From Saccharothrix carnea (GTDB lineage: Bacteria > Actinomycetota > Actinomycetes > Mycobacteriales > Pseudonocardiaceae): DNA of 64,000 bases. Position 1 is the stretch's first letter. The number at the start of each line of letters is the position of its first letter. The position numbers were made by a program, and so were the translations under genes. The notes beneath the pieces are model-generated. The model worked only from the letters and a program-made list of their open reading frames with translations. It ran no database searches and was not told the DNA's origin. This document shows positions 49,527 to 58,399 of this stretch, in pieces. The DNA lies in contig NZ_PYAX01000017.1 of the NCBI RefSeq assembly GCF_003014735.1, forward strand, positions 87,789 to 151,788, given 5' to 3'.

Positions 49527-52244
49527 TCAGTCGCGTGCGCCCTCGTCCGCTGGGCGATCGCCGAGGCTCCCCGATACCGCCGGTTCGGCAACCTGGTCGC
49601 GCGAGCGCCGGGAGCGGTCGGCGTTGAGCGCGTGCCGGGCGTAGGCGCGCACGTCCGCGTCGCGGTCGTGCAACGCCGAAGCCAGTCGTTCACGCACCAC
49701 CGGCAGGTGCGCCCACCGGGTCACGGCTCGGACCACTGCCTTGCGCACGTCGACGTTGGGGTCGTGCAGCAACGGCAGGAGGAGATCCGGGTCGTCGACG
49801 GCCTGCACCGCTCCGACCCTCACCTGCCAGGCGGGGTCGGCGAGGGCGGCGGACGCGAGGCTCCGCAGCGCCACCGGGCGGCCGATCGACCCGGCCGCCT
49901 CCAACGCGGCGGCGCGCACCAGCAGGTCGGGGTCGCCCGCCAACCGGCCGAGTGCGTCGGCCGCGGCCGGGTCGCCCAGCGTTCCCAGGCCCTTGGCGAC
50001 CTGGACCCGCAGTTCCCGGCGTGGATCGGTGGCGGCGGTGGCCACGAGTTCGCGCTCGCGCAGTGACACCAGACCGCGGATCGCCGCCGATCGCACGGTG
50101 GTGTCGGAGTCGGCCAACGCCGCGGTGTACACCTCGGTGGTGCCGAGCTTGAGCGTCCACAGCACTTCCAGCGCGACCGACCGCGCCGGGGACTCCTCGA
50201 GCGCCCGGCGCAGTTCGTCGCCGCGCGGCACGACCTCGACCAGTTCCCGCAGTGCCGCCGCGGCGGCCGAGCGGACCTCCTCGTCCGGGTCCGCCATCGC
50301 ACGCACGAGCGCGAACTCGAAGCCCTCCGGCACCACCTCGGTGAGCGTCACGACCGCGGCACGCCGCACTGCCGGGTCCGGATCACCCAGGTACTGCTCC
50401 ACCGCGGCCAGGTCCGGTTGCTCCTCGGCCAGCGCCACGAGTTCCAGCACCCGCGGTGAGCCGACGGCACCGGCCGTGTTCGGGGTGCTCGTGACCTCCG
50501 CTGCCCGCAACGACAACGAACCCAGGTGTTCCACCTGTCCCGGCCGGTGCTCCACACCCTCCACCGGCACGAGGTAGGGGTGGACCGGGCGCTTGACGAA
50601 CTCCATCTCCCCCGCGTCGTTCTTGCGCAGGTTGAGGTGGTGGAACCACGTCTCGTCGTCGCGCTCGGGAACGTCGAGGCGCTCGTGGTAGAGCCCCCAC
50701 CGGCTCTCGGTGCGCATCAGCGACGCCTGTGCGGCCATCTCCGCGCAGTCCCGGATGAACGTCACCTCGGCACAGCGCATCAACTCGTGCGGTGTCCGCG
50801 CGCCCATCCCGGCGATCTCCTTCTCCATCCGCGTGAAGGCCTCCAGTGCGACGAGCAGCTTCGACCCGGTCTTCGGTGGTGCGACGTAGTCGTTGACGAA
50901 TCGGCGCAGCTTGTACTCCACCTGCGGCTGCGGCGGGCCGTCCGGGTTGCGCAGTGGGCGGTAGATCTGCTCGTGCGCGGCGGCGATCTGGTCCTCGGGC
51001 AGTGGCCCGGGCGGTGCGCCGTGCTCGGACGCGTGCGCGCCCGCGAGGTCACCGAACACGAACGCGCCGATCATGTAGTTGTGCGGGACGCACGCCAGGT
51101 CGCCGGCCGCGTAGAGGCCGGGCACGGTGGTGGCGCCGTTCTCGTCGACCCACACACCGGACGCGGAGTGACCGCCGCACAACCCGATCTCGGAGATGTG
51201 CATCTCGATGTCGTGGGTGCGGTAGTCGTGCCCGCGGCCGGCGTGGAAGGTGCCGCGGGTGGGACGTTCGGTGGTGTGCAGGATGCCTTCGAGGGCGGCG
51301 ATCGACTCCTCCGGCAGGTGCGTCACCTTGAGGTAGACCGGGCCACGTGGTGAGGTGATCTCCCGCGCGACCTCGGCCATCATCTGACCGGACCAGTAGT
51401 CGCAGTCGACGAACCGCTCACCGAGGCGGTTGACCTGGTAGGCGCCGAACGGGTTGCCGACGTACGCGCACGCCGGACCGTTGTAGTCCTTGATCAGCGG
51501 GTTGATCTGGAAGCACTCGATGCCGGACAGCTCCGCGCCCGCGTGGTAGGCCATCGCGTAACCGTCGCCCGCGTTGGTCGGGTTCTCGTACGTGCCGTAG
51601 AGGTAGCCGCTGGCCGGCAGGCCGAGCCTGCCGCACGCGCCGGTGGCCAGGATGACGGCGGACGCGGCGACCGTGACGAACTCGCCGGTACGGGTGTTGA
51701 ACCCGACCGCACCGACCGCCCGACCCCCGGACACCAGCACCCGCACGGGCATGACGCGGTTCTCGATGCGGATGCGCTCCCGCATCCGGCGCTCGCGCAT
51801 CACCCGGTACAGCACCTTCTTGACGTCCTTGCCCTCCGGCATCGGCAGCACGTAGCTGCCGGACCGGTGGACTTGGCGCACGTGGTAGTCGCCGTAGGAG
51901 TCCTTCTCGAACTTCACGCCGTACCGCTCGAGCCGTTGCACCATGGCGAACCCGCGCGTGGCGGTCTGCATGACCGTGCGCTGGTCGACGATCCCGTCGT
52001 TGGCCTTGGTGATCTCGGCGACGTAGTCCTCGGGCGTCGCCTTGCCGGGGATGACCGCGTTGTTGACGCCGTCCATGCCCATCGCGAGCGCGCCGGAGTG
52101 CCGCACGTGCGCCTTCTCCAGCAGCAGCACGCTCTTCCCGTTCTCGGCGGCGGTGATCGCGGCCATCGAACCGGCCGTACCGCCACCGACCACCAGCACG
52201 TCGCACTCCAGGTGGACGCGCTGCGCGACGTCGGGGATCTCCAT
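49527..52244 (-). CDS. Fumarate reductase/AprA-type flavoprotein fused to HEAT repeats
   Basis: 905 aa. Residues 1-~560: FAD-binding fold with VLVVGGGTAGSMAAITAAENG (dinucleotide motif), HSGALAMGMDGVNN, ILATGACGRLG and PGLYAAGDLACV, as in succinate dehydrogenase/fumarate reductase and adenylylsulfate reductase A subunits. Residues ~610-880: at least seven HEAT repeats (DPDPAVRRAAVVTL, DPDEEVRSAAAAALREL, DPNVDVRKAVVRAV). An attached HEAT solenoid is not part of classical FrdA/AprA. The dicluster ferredoxin (55104) is the likely electron partner. The ATG overlaps the ABC ATPase stop (TGATG). Probably a sulfur-compound oxidoreductase; the reaction is unknown. Confidence 0.85.
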   Translation of the reverse strand: MEIPDVAQRVHLECDVLVVGGGTAGSMAAITAAENGKSVLLLEKAHVRHSGALAMGMDGVNNAVIPGKATPEDYVAEITKANDGIVDQRTVMQTATRGFAMVQRLERYGVKFEKDSYGDYHVRQVHRSGSYVLPMPEGKDVKKVLYRVMRERRMRERIRIENRVMPVRVLVSGGRAVGAVGFNTRTGEFVTVAASAVILATGACGRLGLPASGYLYGTYENPTNAGDGYAMAYHAGAELSGIECFQINPLIKDYNGPACAYVGNPFGAYQVNRLGERFVDCDYWSGQMMAEVAREITSPRGPVYLKVTHLPEESIAALEGILHTTERPTRGTFHAGRGHDYRTHDIEMHISEIGLCGGHSASGVWVDENGATTVPGLYAAGDLACVPHNYMIGAFVFGDLAGAHASEHGAPPGPLPEDQIAAAHEQIYRPLRNPDGPPQPQVEYKLRRFVNDYVAPPKTGSKLLVALEAFTRMEKEIAGMGARTPHELMRCAEVTFIRDCAEMAAQASLMRTESRWGLYHERLDVPERDDETWFHHLNLRKNDAGEMEFVKRPVHPYLVPVEGVEHRPGQVEHLGSLSLRAAEVTSTPNTAGAVGSPRVLELVALAEEQPDLAAVEQYLGDPDPAVRRAAVVTLTEVVPEGFEFALVRAMADPDEEVRSAAAAALRELVEVVPRGDELRRALEESPARSVALEVLWTLKLGTTEVYTAALADSDTTVRSAAIRGLVSLRERELVATAATDPRRELRVQVAKGLGTLGDPAAADALGRLAGDPDLLVRAAALEAAGSIGRPVALRSLASAALADPAWQVRVGAVQAVDDPDLLLPLLHDPNVDVRKAVVRAVTRWAHLPVVRERLASALHDRDADVRAYARHALNADRSRRSRDQVAEPAVSGSLGDRPADEGARD

Positions 52245-52909
52245 CAGGCCATCACCGCCGCCAGGATCGCCTCGCGCCGCACGTCGACCTCGCCCGTGCC
52301 GAGCACGACGACCCGGTCACCGAGCCGCACGGCCTCGTCCACGTCGTGCGTGACGAACACCGTGGTCGTGCCTGCCTCCCGCAGCACCTCCACCACCAAC
52401 TCCTGCATGTCGGCCCTGGTCTGTGCGTCCAGGGCGGCGAACGGCTCGTCCATGAGCACCACCTTCGGTCGTTGGGCGAGGGTGCGGGCCAGCTGCACGC
52501 GCTGCCGCATCCCGCCGGACAGCTCTCGGGGCAGGTGCCGCTCGAAGCCGGCCAGGCCGACGCGGTCCAGCCACCGCCGGGCGGCGGCTCGCCGCCCGGT
52601 CCGGGGAACACCTCGCAGGGCGAGAGGAAGCTCGACGTTGCGCGCGGCCGTGCGCCACGGCAGCAGACCGTCGTCCTGGAACACCATCGCCCGGTCGCGG
52701 GACGTGCCGCGGACCTCCTGCCCGTCCACGACGATCCGGCCCGCCGCGACCGTGACGAGGCCCGCGACCGCGCGCAGCAGCGTCGACTTGCCGCAGCCGG
52801 ACGGCCCGGCCACGACGAGGATCTCGCCGGTGCTCACGTCGAGGTCGAGGTCTTGCAGCACGACAGCACTGCCGTAGCGCACGGTCAGCCCTTCGACGCG
52901 GACGCTCAT
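52244..52909 (-). CDS. ABC transporter ATPase, nitrate/sulfonate/taurine type
   Basis: 221 aa. Walker A AGPSGCGKST near residue 36, Q-loop MVFQDDGLLPWRTAARNV (typical of SsuB/TauB), signature LSGGMRQRVQLA, Walker B VVLMDEPFAALD, H-loop THDVDEA. ATG overlaps the permease stop. Couples with 52906-53745 and the SBP at 53742. Confidence 0.92.
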   Translation of the reverse strand: MSVRVEGLTVRYGSAVVLQDLDLDVSTGEILVVAGPSGCGKSTLLRAVAGLVTVAAGRIVVDGQEVRGTSRDRAMVFQDDGLLPWRTAARNVELPLALRGVPRTGRRAAARRWLDRVGLAGFERHLPRELSGGMRQRVQLARTLAQRPKVVLMDEPFAALDAQTRADMQELVVEVLREAGTTTVFVTHDVDEAVRLGDRVVVLGTGEVDVRREAILAAVMA

Positions 52910-53745
52910 GGCTTGGCCTCCCTCGGCAGCCACCGGGTGACGCGGCGGCCGGCCAGCTCGACCGCGGAGGACGTCAGCCAGCCGAGCAGGCCGATGGTGA
53001 CCATGCCGACGATGACGCCGGGGTAGTCCACGATCGTGTAGGCCTGCCAGGTGCGGTAGCCGACGCCGTACCGGCCGGAGATCATCTCGGCGGAGATCAC
53101 GCAGATCCACGCCACGCCCATGCCGACCGACAGGCCGCCGAACACGCCGGGCAGGGTGCCCGGCAGCACGACCTTGAGCAGGACGTGCCGCCGGCTGCCG
53201 CCCATCGTCCGGACGGCGTCCTCCCACATCGTCGGCAGCGCCCGCACCGCGTGGCGGGTGCTCACCAGGATCGGGAAGAACGCGGCGACGAACGTGATGA
53301 ACACGATCCCCTGCTCGTCGGTGGGAAACAGCAGGATCGCGATGGGCACCAGCGCGATCGCGGGAATCGGCCGCACCACCTCCAACAGGGGTTGCAGCAC
53401 GTCACCCACCAGCCTGGACCGTGCGATGACGATCCCGAGCGTGGTGCCCAGCACGGCGGCGAGCAGGAATCCGGCGGCGATGCGGCCCAGGCTCGTGACC
53501 AGGTCGGTGTAGAACTCGGCGGTGCCGGCCTGCTCGACCAGCCGCCGCGCCACCTCCACCACGGTCGGCAGCCGGTCGAACCGCAGCCACGCGGTCGTCC
53601 CGGTGGCCGTCAGGACCTGCCACAGGAGCAGGCCCGCGGTCAGCGAGCCGATCCGCAGCACCCACCGCGTGCCCACGACGTGCCCGTTGCGGACGCGCGA
53701 GCCGATCCGCACGTTCACCGTCCGCCTCTCGACCCGCGCCGTCAC
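52906..53745 (-). CDS. ABC transporter permease, SsuC/TauC type
   Basis: 279 aa with about six membrane segments (RIGSLTAGLLLWQVLTATG; GRIAAGFLLAAVLGTTLGIV) and the EAA loop AVRTMGGSRRHVLLKVVLPG near residue 185, followed by GVAWICVISAEMISG, typical of sulfonate/taurine/nitrate permeases. GTG start overlaps the SBP stop (GTGA). The N-terminal VTARVERRTVNVRIG is basic and cytoplasmic. Confidence 0.9.
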   Translation of the reverse strand: MTARVERRTVNVRIGSRVRNGHVVGTRWVLRIGSLTAGLLLWQVLTATGTTAWLRFDRLPTVVEVARRLVEQAGTAEFYTDLVTSLGRIAAGFLLAAVLGTTLGIVIARSRLVGDVLQPLLEVVRPIPAIALVPIAILLFPTDEQGIVFITFVAAFFPILVSTRHAVRALPTMWEDAVRTMGGSRRHVLLKVVLPGTLPGVFGGLSVGMGVAWICVISAEMISGRYGVGYRTWQAYTIVDYPGVIVGMVTIGLLGWLTSSAVELAGRRVTRWLPREAKP

Positions 53746-55091
53746 GGTGTGCCCGCCGCGGCCAGCGCCTGCGCGTAGTCCAGCACGACGCCCCGGACCG
53801 CGGCCCGCGTGGTGAACGGCAGCAGGGTTCCGTCGGCTTCGCGGACCCAGTGCGCCTGGTCGGCGAACCACCGGGTGCCGGTCACCGCGTCGGGCACGTA
53901 CGCCACGCGGACCTTCTTGCCGCTCTGGTTGATCAGCTTGAGCAGGCACGTCGGGGTGGCCGCGGGGCGGGTCGTCTCCTCGCCCTCGAACCACACCTCG
54001 CTCGCGGTCGCCGGATCGGTGACGTCGACACCGCACGCGGTGTCCGCACCGGTGATCTTCGCCGGGTTGACGGTGTCCGTGCCGCCCTCGCCGACCGCGG
54101 CCTTGAGCGGGCCGTCGTCGATGAACCGGTCGACGTCGAGCTCGTCGATGTTGCCGATGGACTTCAACAGCGGAACGTCCTGCTTGAGCGCGTCGCGCAG
54201 GAGCGGTTTGAGGCTCAGGTCGAACGTCGCGATGCCGTTCGGACCGTTGTAGAGGTACACGACCTCGACCGGCAGACCCGTCGCCTTCGCCACGATCCGC
54301 GCCGCGTCGAGCGGCTTGTCGTGCAAGTGGCGGGTGGCATCGTCCTGGGCGCGCAAGAACTCGGCGAGGACGTCCGGCTGCTGCCGGGCGAACGGGTTGC
54401 GCACCACCACACCGTGCAGCGTCGGCAGGTCGAGCGCCGCACCGTCGTAGAGCAGCTTGGCCTGCTTGGCGAACACGAGCTGTCCGGGCCAGGCGACGAA
54501 CTGGGCCAACGCGGCGACGTTGCCGGCCTGCAACGCGGAGGCGCCCACCGAGGGCTGCTGGTTCTCCACGGTCACCTGGACGTCGCCCAGCGCGCGGACG
54601 AGCGTTCCGTGCCCGGCAGACCCGACGCTCGCGGACACCTTCTGTCCTGCCAGGTCCTCGAGCGTGGTCGCGGTCGAGTCCGGCGGCACCACGACCATGT
54701 TCAACGCGCCGCGCGCGTTGTAGCCGGTGACCGAGACCATGCGGGTGCCCTCGTCACCGAGCTTCTGCGCGCGGGAGCCGTTGATGAGCAGGGGGAAGTC
54801 GCCCATCGAACCGATGTCGATCTTCCCGGCGAGCATCTGCGCGGTGATGGGTGCGCCGGTGTCGTAGTCCTGCCAGGTGACTTCGTACTTCTTGCCGGTC
54901 CGCTCGCCGAGGTCGGCCAGTCTGCGCTCGAAGTGGCCCAGCTCGCGCAGCAGCGTGCCGGCGGTGACGGTGTTGATGGTCTTGGACTGGTAGCCGACCA
55001 CCACGGGCACCACGTCGGCCGACGCCGCGCCGGTGGCGCACGAGGTCGACGCCGCGACGACCAGTGCGGCGCAGAGAATTCGCTTGAGCAT
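53742..55091 (-). CDS. Sulfonate/nitrate-type substrate-binding lipoprotein with long C-terminus
   Basis: 449 aa. Signal peptide with a lipobox-like STSC near residue 18. N-terminal two-thirds is a TauA/SsuA-type SBP (GYQSKTINTVTAGTLLRELG; DYDTGAPITAQMLAGKIDIG; GSAGHGTLVRAL). The last ~120 residues, from about AKITGADTACGVDV, are an extra domain with two Cys (ACGVDV, TCLLK) not found in standard SBPs. AAGGGGAA precedes the ATG. Encoded directly before the permease and just after the ferredoxin gene. Confidence 0.85.
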   Translation of the reverse strand: MLKRILCAALVVAASTSCATGAASADVVPVVVGYQSKTINTVTAGTLLRELGHFERRLADLGERTGKKYEVTWQDYDTGAPITAQMLAGKIDIGSMGDFPLLINGSRAQKLGDEGTRMVSVTGYNARGALNMVVVPPDSTATTLEDLAGQKVSASVGSAGHGTLVRALGDVQVTVENQQPSVGASALQAGNVAALAQFVAWPGQLVFAKQAKLLYDGAALDLPTLHGVVVRNPFARQQPDVLAEFLRAQDDATRHLHDKPLDAARIVAKATGLPVEVVYLYNGPNGIATFDLSLKPLLRDALKQDVPLLKSIGNIDELDVDRFIDDGPLKAAVGEGGTDTVNPAKITGADTACGVDVTDPATASEVWFEGEETTRPAATPTCLLKLINQSGKKVRVAYVPDAVTGTRWFADQAHWVREADGTLLPFTTRAAVRGVVLDYAQALAAAGTP

Positions 55092-55103
55092 CGTCGTTCC
55101 CCT

Positions 55104-55331
55104 TCAGCGCAACAGGTAGGGCATGTTGACCTCGACCGCACCGGTGGGGCAGCGCGCCGCGCACGGTCCGCAGTACCAGCACTCGTCGACGTGCATGAAC
55201 GCCTTGCCGGTCTCGGGGTTGATGGCGAGCGAGTCGAGCGGGCAGATGTCCACGCACAGGCGGCAGCCCTCGATGCACAGCGACTGGTCGATGGTCACCG
55301 GCACGTCGGCGCGGTTGTTCACCAGAGCCAC
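55104..55331 (-). CDS. Dicluster 4Fe-4S ferredoxin, AprB-like
   Basis: 75 aa with two cysteine clusters: CIEGCRLCVDICP (CxxxCxxCxxxCP) and CWYCGPCAARCP (CxxCxxCxxxCP). Such ferredoxins pair with AprA/Frd-type flavoproteins to carry electrons in the cytoplasm. GTG start 4 bp after GGGAGAA. First gene of the operon ferredoxin - SBP - permease - ATPase - flavoprotein, with 12-bp or overlapping junctions, so the flavoprotein at 49527 is its obvious partner. Confidence 0.92.
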   Translation of the reverse strand: MALVNNRADVPVTIDQSLCIEGCRLCVDICPLDSLAINPETGKAFMHVDECWYCGPCAARCPTGAVEVNMPYLLR

Positions 55332-55498
55332 GGTGTTCTCCCGGAGTCGTCACCTCGACAGCGGCGAGGTGGGTGTGGGCGAGCGGAATCGCACCGCGTC
55401 CGGACCGGACGCGGCGGAGTGGGTGTCGCGACGTCAGCGACAGATGGCGCTGGCTTGGCGGCGCAGGTCGACGTGCAGGCGGAACCGCGGTGCGACGT

Positions 55499-56260
55499 TC
55501 ACCGCTCCTCCCCCGCCTGCGTGCGCCGCAGCTCGGCGCGCATGGTCAACCGGTCGCCGCGCATCCGGATGAACTCCAGGTCCACCGGGCGGCCGTCGGC
55601 GAGGTGGCTCAGGCGTTCGACGACCAACAGCGCCGACCCGCGCGGCACCTCCAGCACGGCGGCCGAGTGCAGGTCGGCGTTCACCGCCTCCACCGTCACC
55701 TCCGCGGTGCCCAGACGTCGGCCGGTCGTGCGCTCGATCAGCGAGAAGATGTCGCGGTTCTCCAGGTCCTCCGCCAACAGCGGTTCCCCGACGTCGCGCG
55801 GGAGGTAGGTGAGGTCCAACGACAGCGGCAGGCCGTTGAGCCTGCGCAGCCGCTCCACGTACACCACCTGCTCGCCCTCGGCGAGCCGCAACCGCTGTGC
55901 CACCGGGCCGGGCGGTCGGACCAACCCCGCCGCCCGCACGTCGTTGCCGACCTCGCCGTGCTCGTGCAGCGTCTCGGCCAGCCCCATCAGCTGATTCAGG
56001 CCGTGCGCGTACTTCTGCGCCAACACCACCGTGCTGACGCCCGGCACGCGTTCGATCAGCCCTTCCTCGCGCAGCAGGTCCAACGCCTCGCGGATGCTGT
56101 TGCGGGACGCGCAGAACTCGGTCGCGAGGAACCTCTCGTCGGGCAGCACGCCGTCGGGGAACGCGCGCTGGACGACGAGCTGGCGGATGACGTCGGCGGC
56201 CTGCCGCGCCCGGTCGGCGCGCAGGCGCCGCTCGGTGGGGTTCGGTCGCGGGCTGTTCAC
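55499..56260 (-). CDS. GntR-family regulator with UTRA domain
   Basis: 253 aa from GTG at 56260; an upstream in-frame ATG at 56308 is possible but it overlaps a dyad that looks like the operator. Winged helix: ADVIRQLVVQRAFPDGVLPDERFLA...SRNSIREALDLLREEGLIER, the GntR signature. Residues ~95-250 are a UTRA ligand domain (YVERLRRLNGLPLSLDLTYLP). Likely represses the downstream ferredoxin/ABC/flavoprotein operon on the same strand and itself. Confidence 0.88.
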   Translation of the reverse strand: MNSPRPNPTERRLRADRARQAADVIRQLVVQRAFPDGVLPDERFLATEFCASRNSIREALDLLREEGLIERVPGVSTVVLAQKYAHGLNQLMGLAETLHEHGEVGNDVRAAGLVRPPGPVAQRLRLAEGEQVVYVERLRRLNGLPLSLDLTYLPRDVGEPLLAEDLENRDIFSLIERTTGRRLGTAEVTVEAVNADLHSAAVLEVPRGSALLVVERLSHLADGRPVDLEFIRMRGDRLTMRAELRRTQAGEER

Positions 56261-56295
56261 GCGGCACAGTCTGCGGCCGTCCTCGGGTTTCCTTT

Positions 56296-56311
56296 GTAAC
56301 GACCGCATTAC
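56296..56311. promoter_or_regulatory. GntR-type operator dyad GTAACG-ACCG-CATTAC
   Basis: A 6-4-6 near-perfect inverted repeat 36 bp before the preferred GTG of the GntR gene; its position suggests autoregulation and argues for the shorter protein start. Confidence 0.4.
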
Positions 56312-56377
56312 GCCACCTGATTCCCGGCGTTTCCTGCGACTACGGCCCTGTTCCGCCACTTCCGACGACGTCCACAT

Positions 56378-56392
56378 CGTGGACAGCCGTTC
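56378..56392. promoter_or_regulatory. Perfect palindrome GTCCAC-ATC-GTGGAC
   Basis: A 6-3-6 inverted repeat between the divergent GntR and cysW-like genes; TCCACATCGTG recurs at 56478-56488. Confidence 0.4.
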
Positions 56393-56464
56393 CCCCGCGC
56401 CGGGAGGACCAGCGATCCGGTTCGCCCCGGGCCACGTGCCGGTCGACCACCTCGGCGTCCGCAT

Positions 56465-56483
56465 TGTGGGAGTTGTTTCCACA
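56465..56483. promoter_or_regulatory. TGTGG-N9-CCACA operator-like palindrome upstream of the cysW remnant
   Basis: TGTGGGAGTTGTTTCCACA. Same 19-bp layout as TGTGGGAAAGGTTCCCGCA at 61013-61031 before the second sulfonate ABC operon, suggesting a shared regulator, perhaps the IclR protein encoded between them. Confidence 0.5.
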
Positions 56484-56529
56484 TCGTGTTGGACGCCGTA
56501 CTGTGCGGGCGTTCGCGAAGATCGCTCCC

Positions 56530-57453
56530 GTGGCTGAGCGCACCGCACGACGTTCGACCCGCTACGCGCTGCGCGGGATCGTGATCGTCTACCTGGCGCT
56601 GGGGGTCATCTGGCCGGTCGCACTCGTCACCAGGCCCACCTTCGCCGACGGGGTCGACGCGATGGCGGGTGCGCTGTCCGATCCGCTGGTGACCCGGTCG
56701 CTGTGGCTGACCGCCCAGGTCGCGTTCAGCGCGGTCGTCGTCAACACGGTGTTCGGGGTGGGCATCTCACTGCTGCTCGTCCGGTACCGCTTCCCCGGCC
56801 GCCGGGCGCTGTCGGCGCTGATCGACCTGCCGCTGTCGGTGTCGCCCGTGGTCGTCGGCCTCTCGCTGGTGCTCGTCTACGGCGGTGTGGACGGCTGGTT
56901 CGCGCCGGCCGTCGACGCCACGGGGTTCGAGGTCGTCTTCGCCATGCCCGGCATGGTCATGGCGACCGCGTTCGTCGCGCTCCCGCTGGTGATCCGCGAG
57001 GTGGTCCCCGTCGTCCAGGAGATCGGCGACGAGCAGGAGCAGGCCGCGCGAAGCCTCGGCGCGAACGCCGTGCAGGTGTTCCGCCGGATCACGCTGCCCG
57101 CCATCCGCTGGGCGGTGGTGTACGGCGTCGTGCTGATTCGTCGCCGTTTCCTGGGTCCGGTCACCCAGCTCGGCGACCGGCTGATCCGACCGCACGACCT
57201 CGAACTGCACCTGGCCGACCCGGGAGGAGCGGCACGTGGTCGGGTGGAGCGGGCGACCCGGGTCGGCTTCGAGGTCCGGCTGGACCTGGTGGTCGGAGGG
57301 CAGCGGGTGGCGGCCACGATGACCCGCACCCAGCAGCAGGCGCTGGGCGCGGGTGTGGGCGACCACCTGTGGGTGCGGCCGGCTCCCGGAGCACCCACCG
57401 TCTCCGCCGCAGGACCACCACCACCCGAGGCACTCGTGCCCACCCGCGCATGA
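56530..57453 (+). pseudogene. cysW-cysA in-frame deletion fusion
   Basis: 307 codons from GTG at 56530. Codons 1-~200 are a sulfate ABC permease of CysW type (LGVIWPVALVTRPTFADGVD, LPLSVSPVVVGLSLVLVYG, EEQ-type loop EIGDEQEQAARSLGANAVQV). At about 57136 this switches, in frame, to the C-terminal regulatory part of a CysA ATPase (RRFLGPVTQLGDRLIRPHDLEL, RATRVGFEVRLDLVVGGQRV). The last membrane segments of CysW and the whole nucleotide-binding domain of CysA are missing. A single deletion of roughly 1 kb explains it. The product cannot transport sulfate. Confidence 0.8.
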
Positions 57454-57472
57454 CGGGCGACCCGGCGGGCTG

Positions 57473-58276
57473 ATGTGCGAAGATGCCGACGTGACCGACG
57501 CACCATCCAGCCCGCCGCGGTCCGGCGCCCAAGCGGTCGAACGCGCGCTGGGCGTCCTGCGCTGCGTCGAGGTCGACGACCACGGCGTGAGCATCACGGA
57601 ACTCGCCCAGCGGACGGGCCTGACCGTGAGCACCACCCACCGCCTCACCCGCACGCTGACCGAGGCGGATCTGCTCATCCAGGACCCGCGCACCGAGCGC
57701 TACCAGCTGGGTCCCGCGCTGGTCGTGCTCGGCAGGAAGGCGGAACAGCGGCTCGGCTACCGACAGACCTTGCCGCTGCTCGAAGAACTCGCCGCGGTGA
57801 CCGGCGAATCGATCAACCTCGGCATCCGCTCGGGCAACGAGGTGCGCGTGGTACTGGATGTGGTATCCCCTCAGCCGCTGAGGTTCTCCCAGGAGCCCGG
57901 AAGCAGGGTGCCCGTGCACGTGTCGGCCATGGGCAAGTGCCTGCTGGCCAACAGCGGCGACATCGACGACGAGATCAATCGGCTCGGCGACCTCGTCCGG
58001 GCGACCCACCGCACGATCACCGACCGCGACCAGTTGCGGCGGGAGCTGGAACTGGTCCGCGAGCGCGGCTGGGCCCTCAACGACGAGGAGCGCAACCCCG
58101 GCGTCCGCGCCATCGCCGCGCCCGTGCTCCAGCCCGGCGGCGGCTTGGTCGGCGCCGTCGCCATCCAGGGTCCCACCGTCCGCATCACCGACAACCGGTT
58201 GCCCGAGTTGGCCGCGCTGCTGGGCGAGACCACTCACCGGATCGCCCCACTGCTCGTCGCACCGTCCGGGCACTAG
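57473..58276 (+). CDS. IclR-family transcriptional regulator
   Basis: 267 aa from ATG at 57473 (GTG at 57491 also possible). Winged helix AVERALGVLRCVEVDDHGVSITELAQRTGLTVSTTHRLTRTL is the IclR signature; the C-terminal effector domain shows RFSQEPGSRVPVHVSAMGKCLLA and GWALNDEERNPGVRAIAAPV. IclR proteins sense small organic acids and control catabolic or uptake genes. It lies between the cysW-cysA remnant and the sulfonate ABC operon; the shared palindromes at 56465 and 61013 flank it and are candidate sites. Confidence 0.9.
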   Translation: MCEDADVTDAPSSPPRSGAQAVERALGVLRCVEVDDHGVSITELAQRTGLTVSTTHRLTRTLTEADLLIQDPRTERYQLGPALVVLGRKAEQRLGYRQTLPLLEELAAVTGESINLGIRSGNEVRVVLDVVSPQPLRFSQEPGSRVPVHVSAMGKCLLANSGDIDDEINRLGDLVRATHRTITDRDQLRRELELVRERGWALNDEERNPGVRAIAAPVLQPGGGLVGAVAIQGPTVRITDNRLPELAALLGETTHRIAPLLVAPSGH

Positions 58277-58399
58277 CCCGGGATGCTCGGCCTCCAGGTC
58301 GGGCACGACCGGGTGTGCGGGGGTGATGTCGCCGAGTGCGGCACCGATCGTGACGGTGGTCGGTTCGATCGGGAGTGCCGTCGTGGTCTCGGGAACTCC

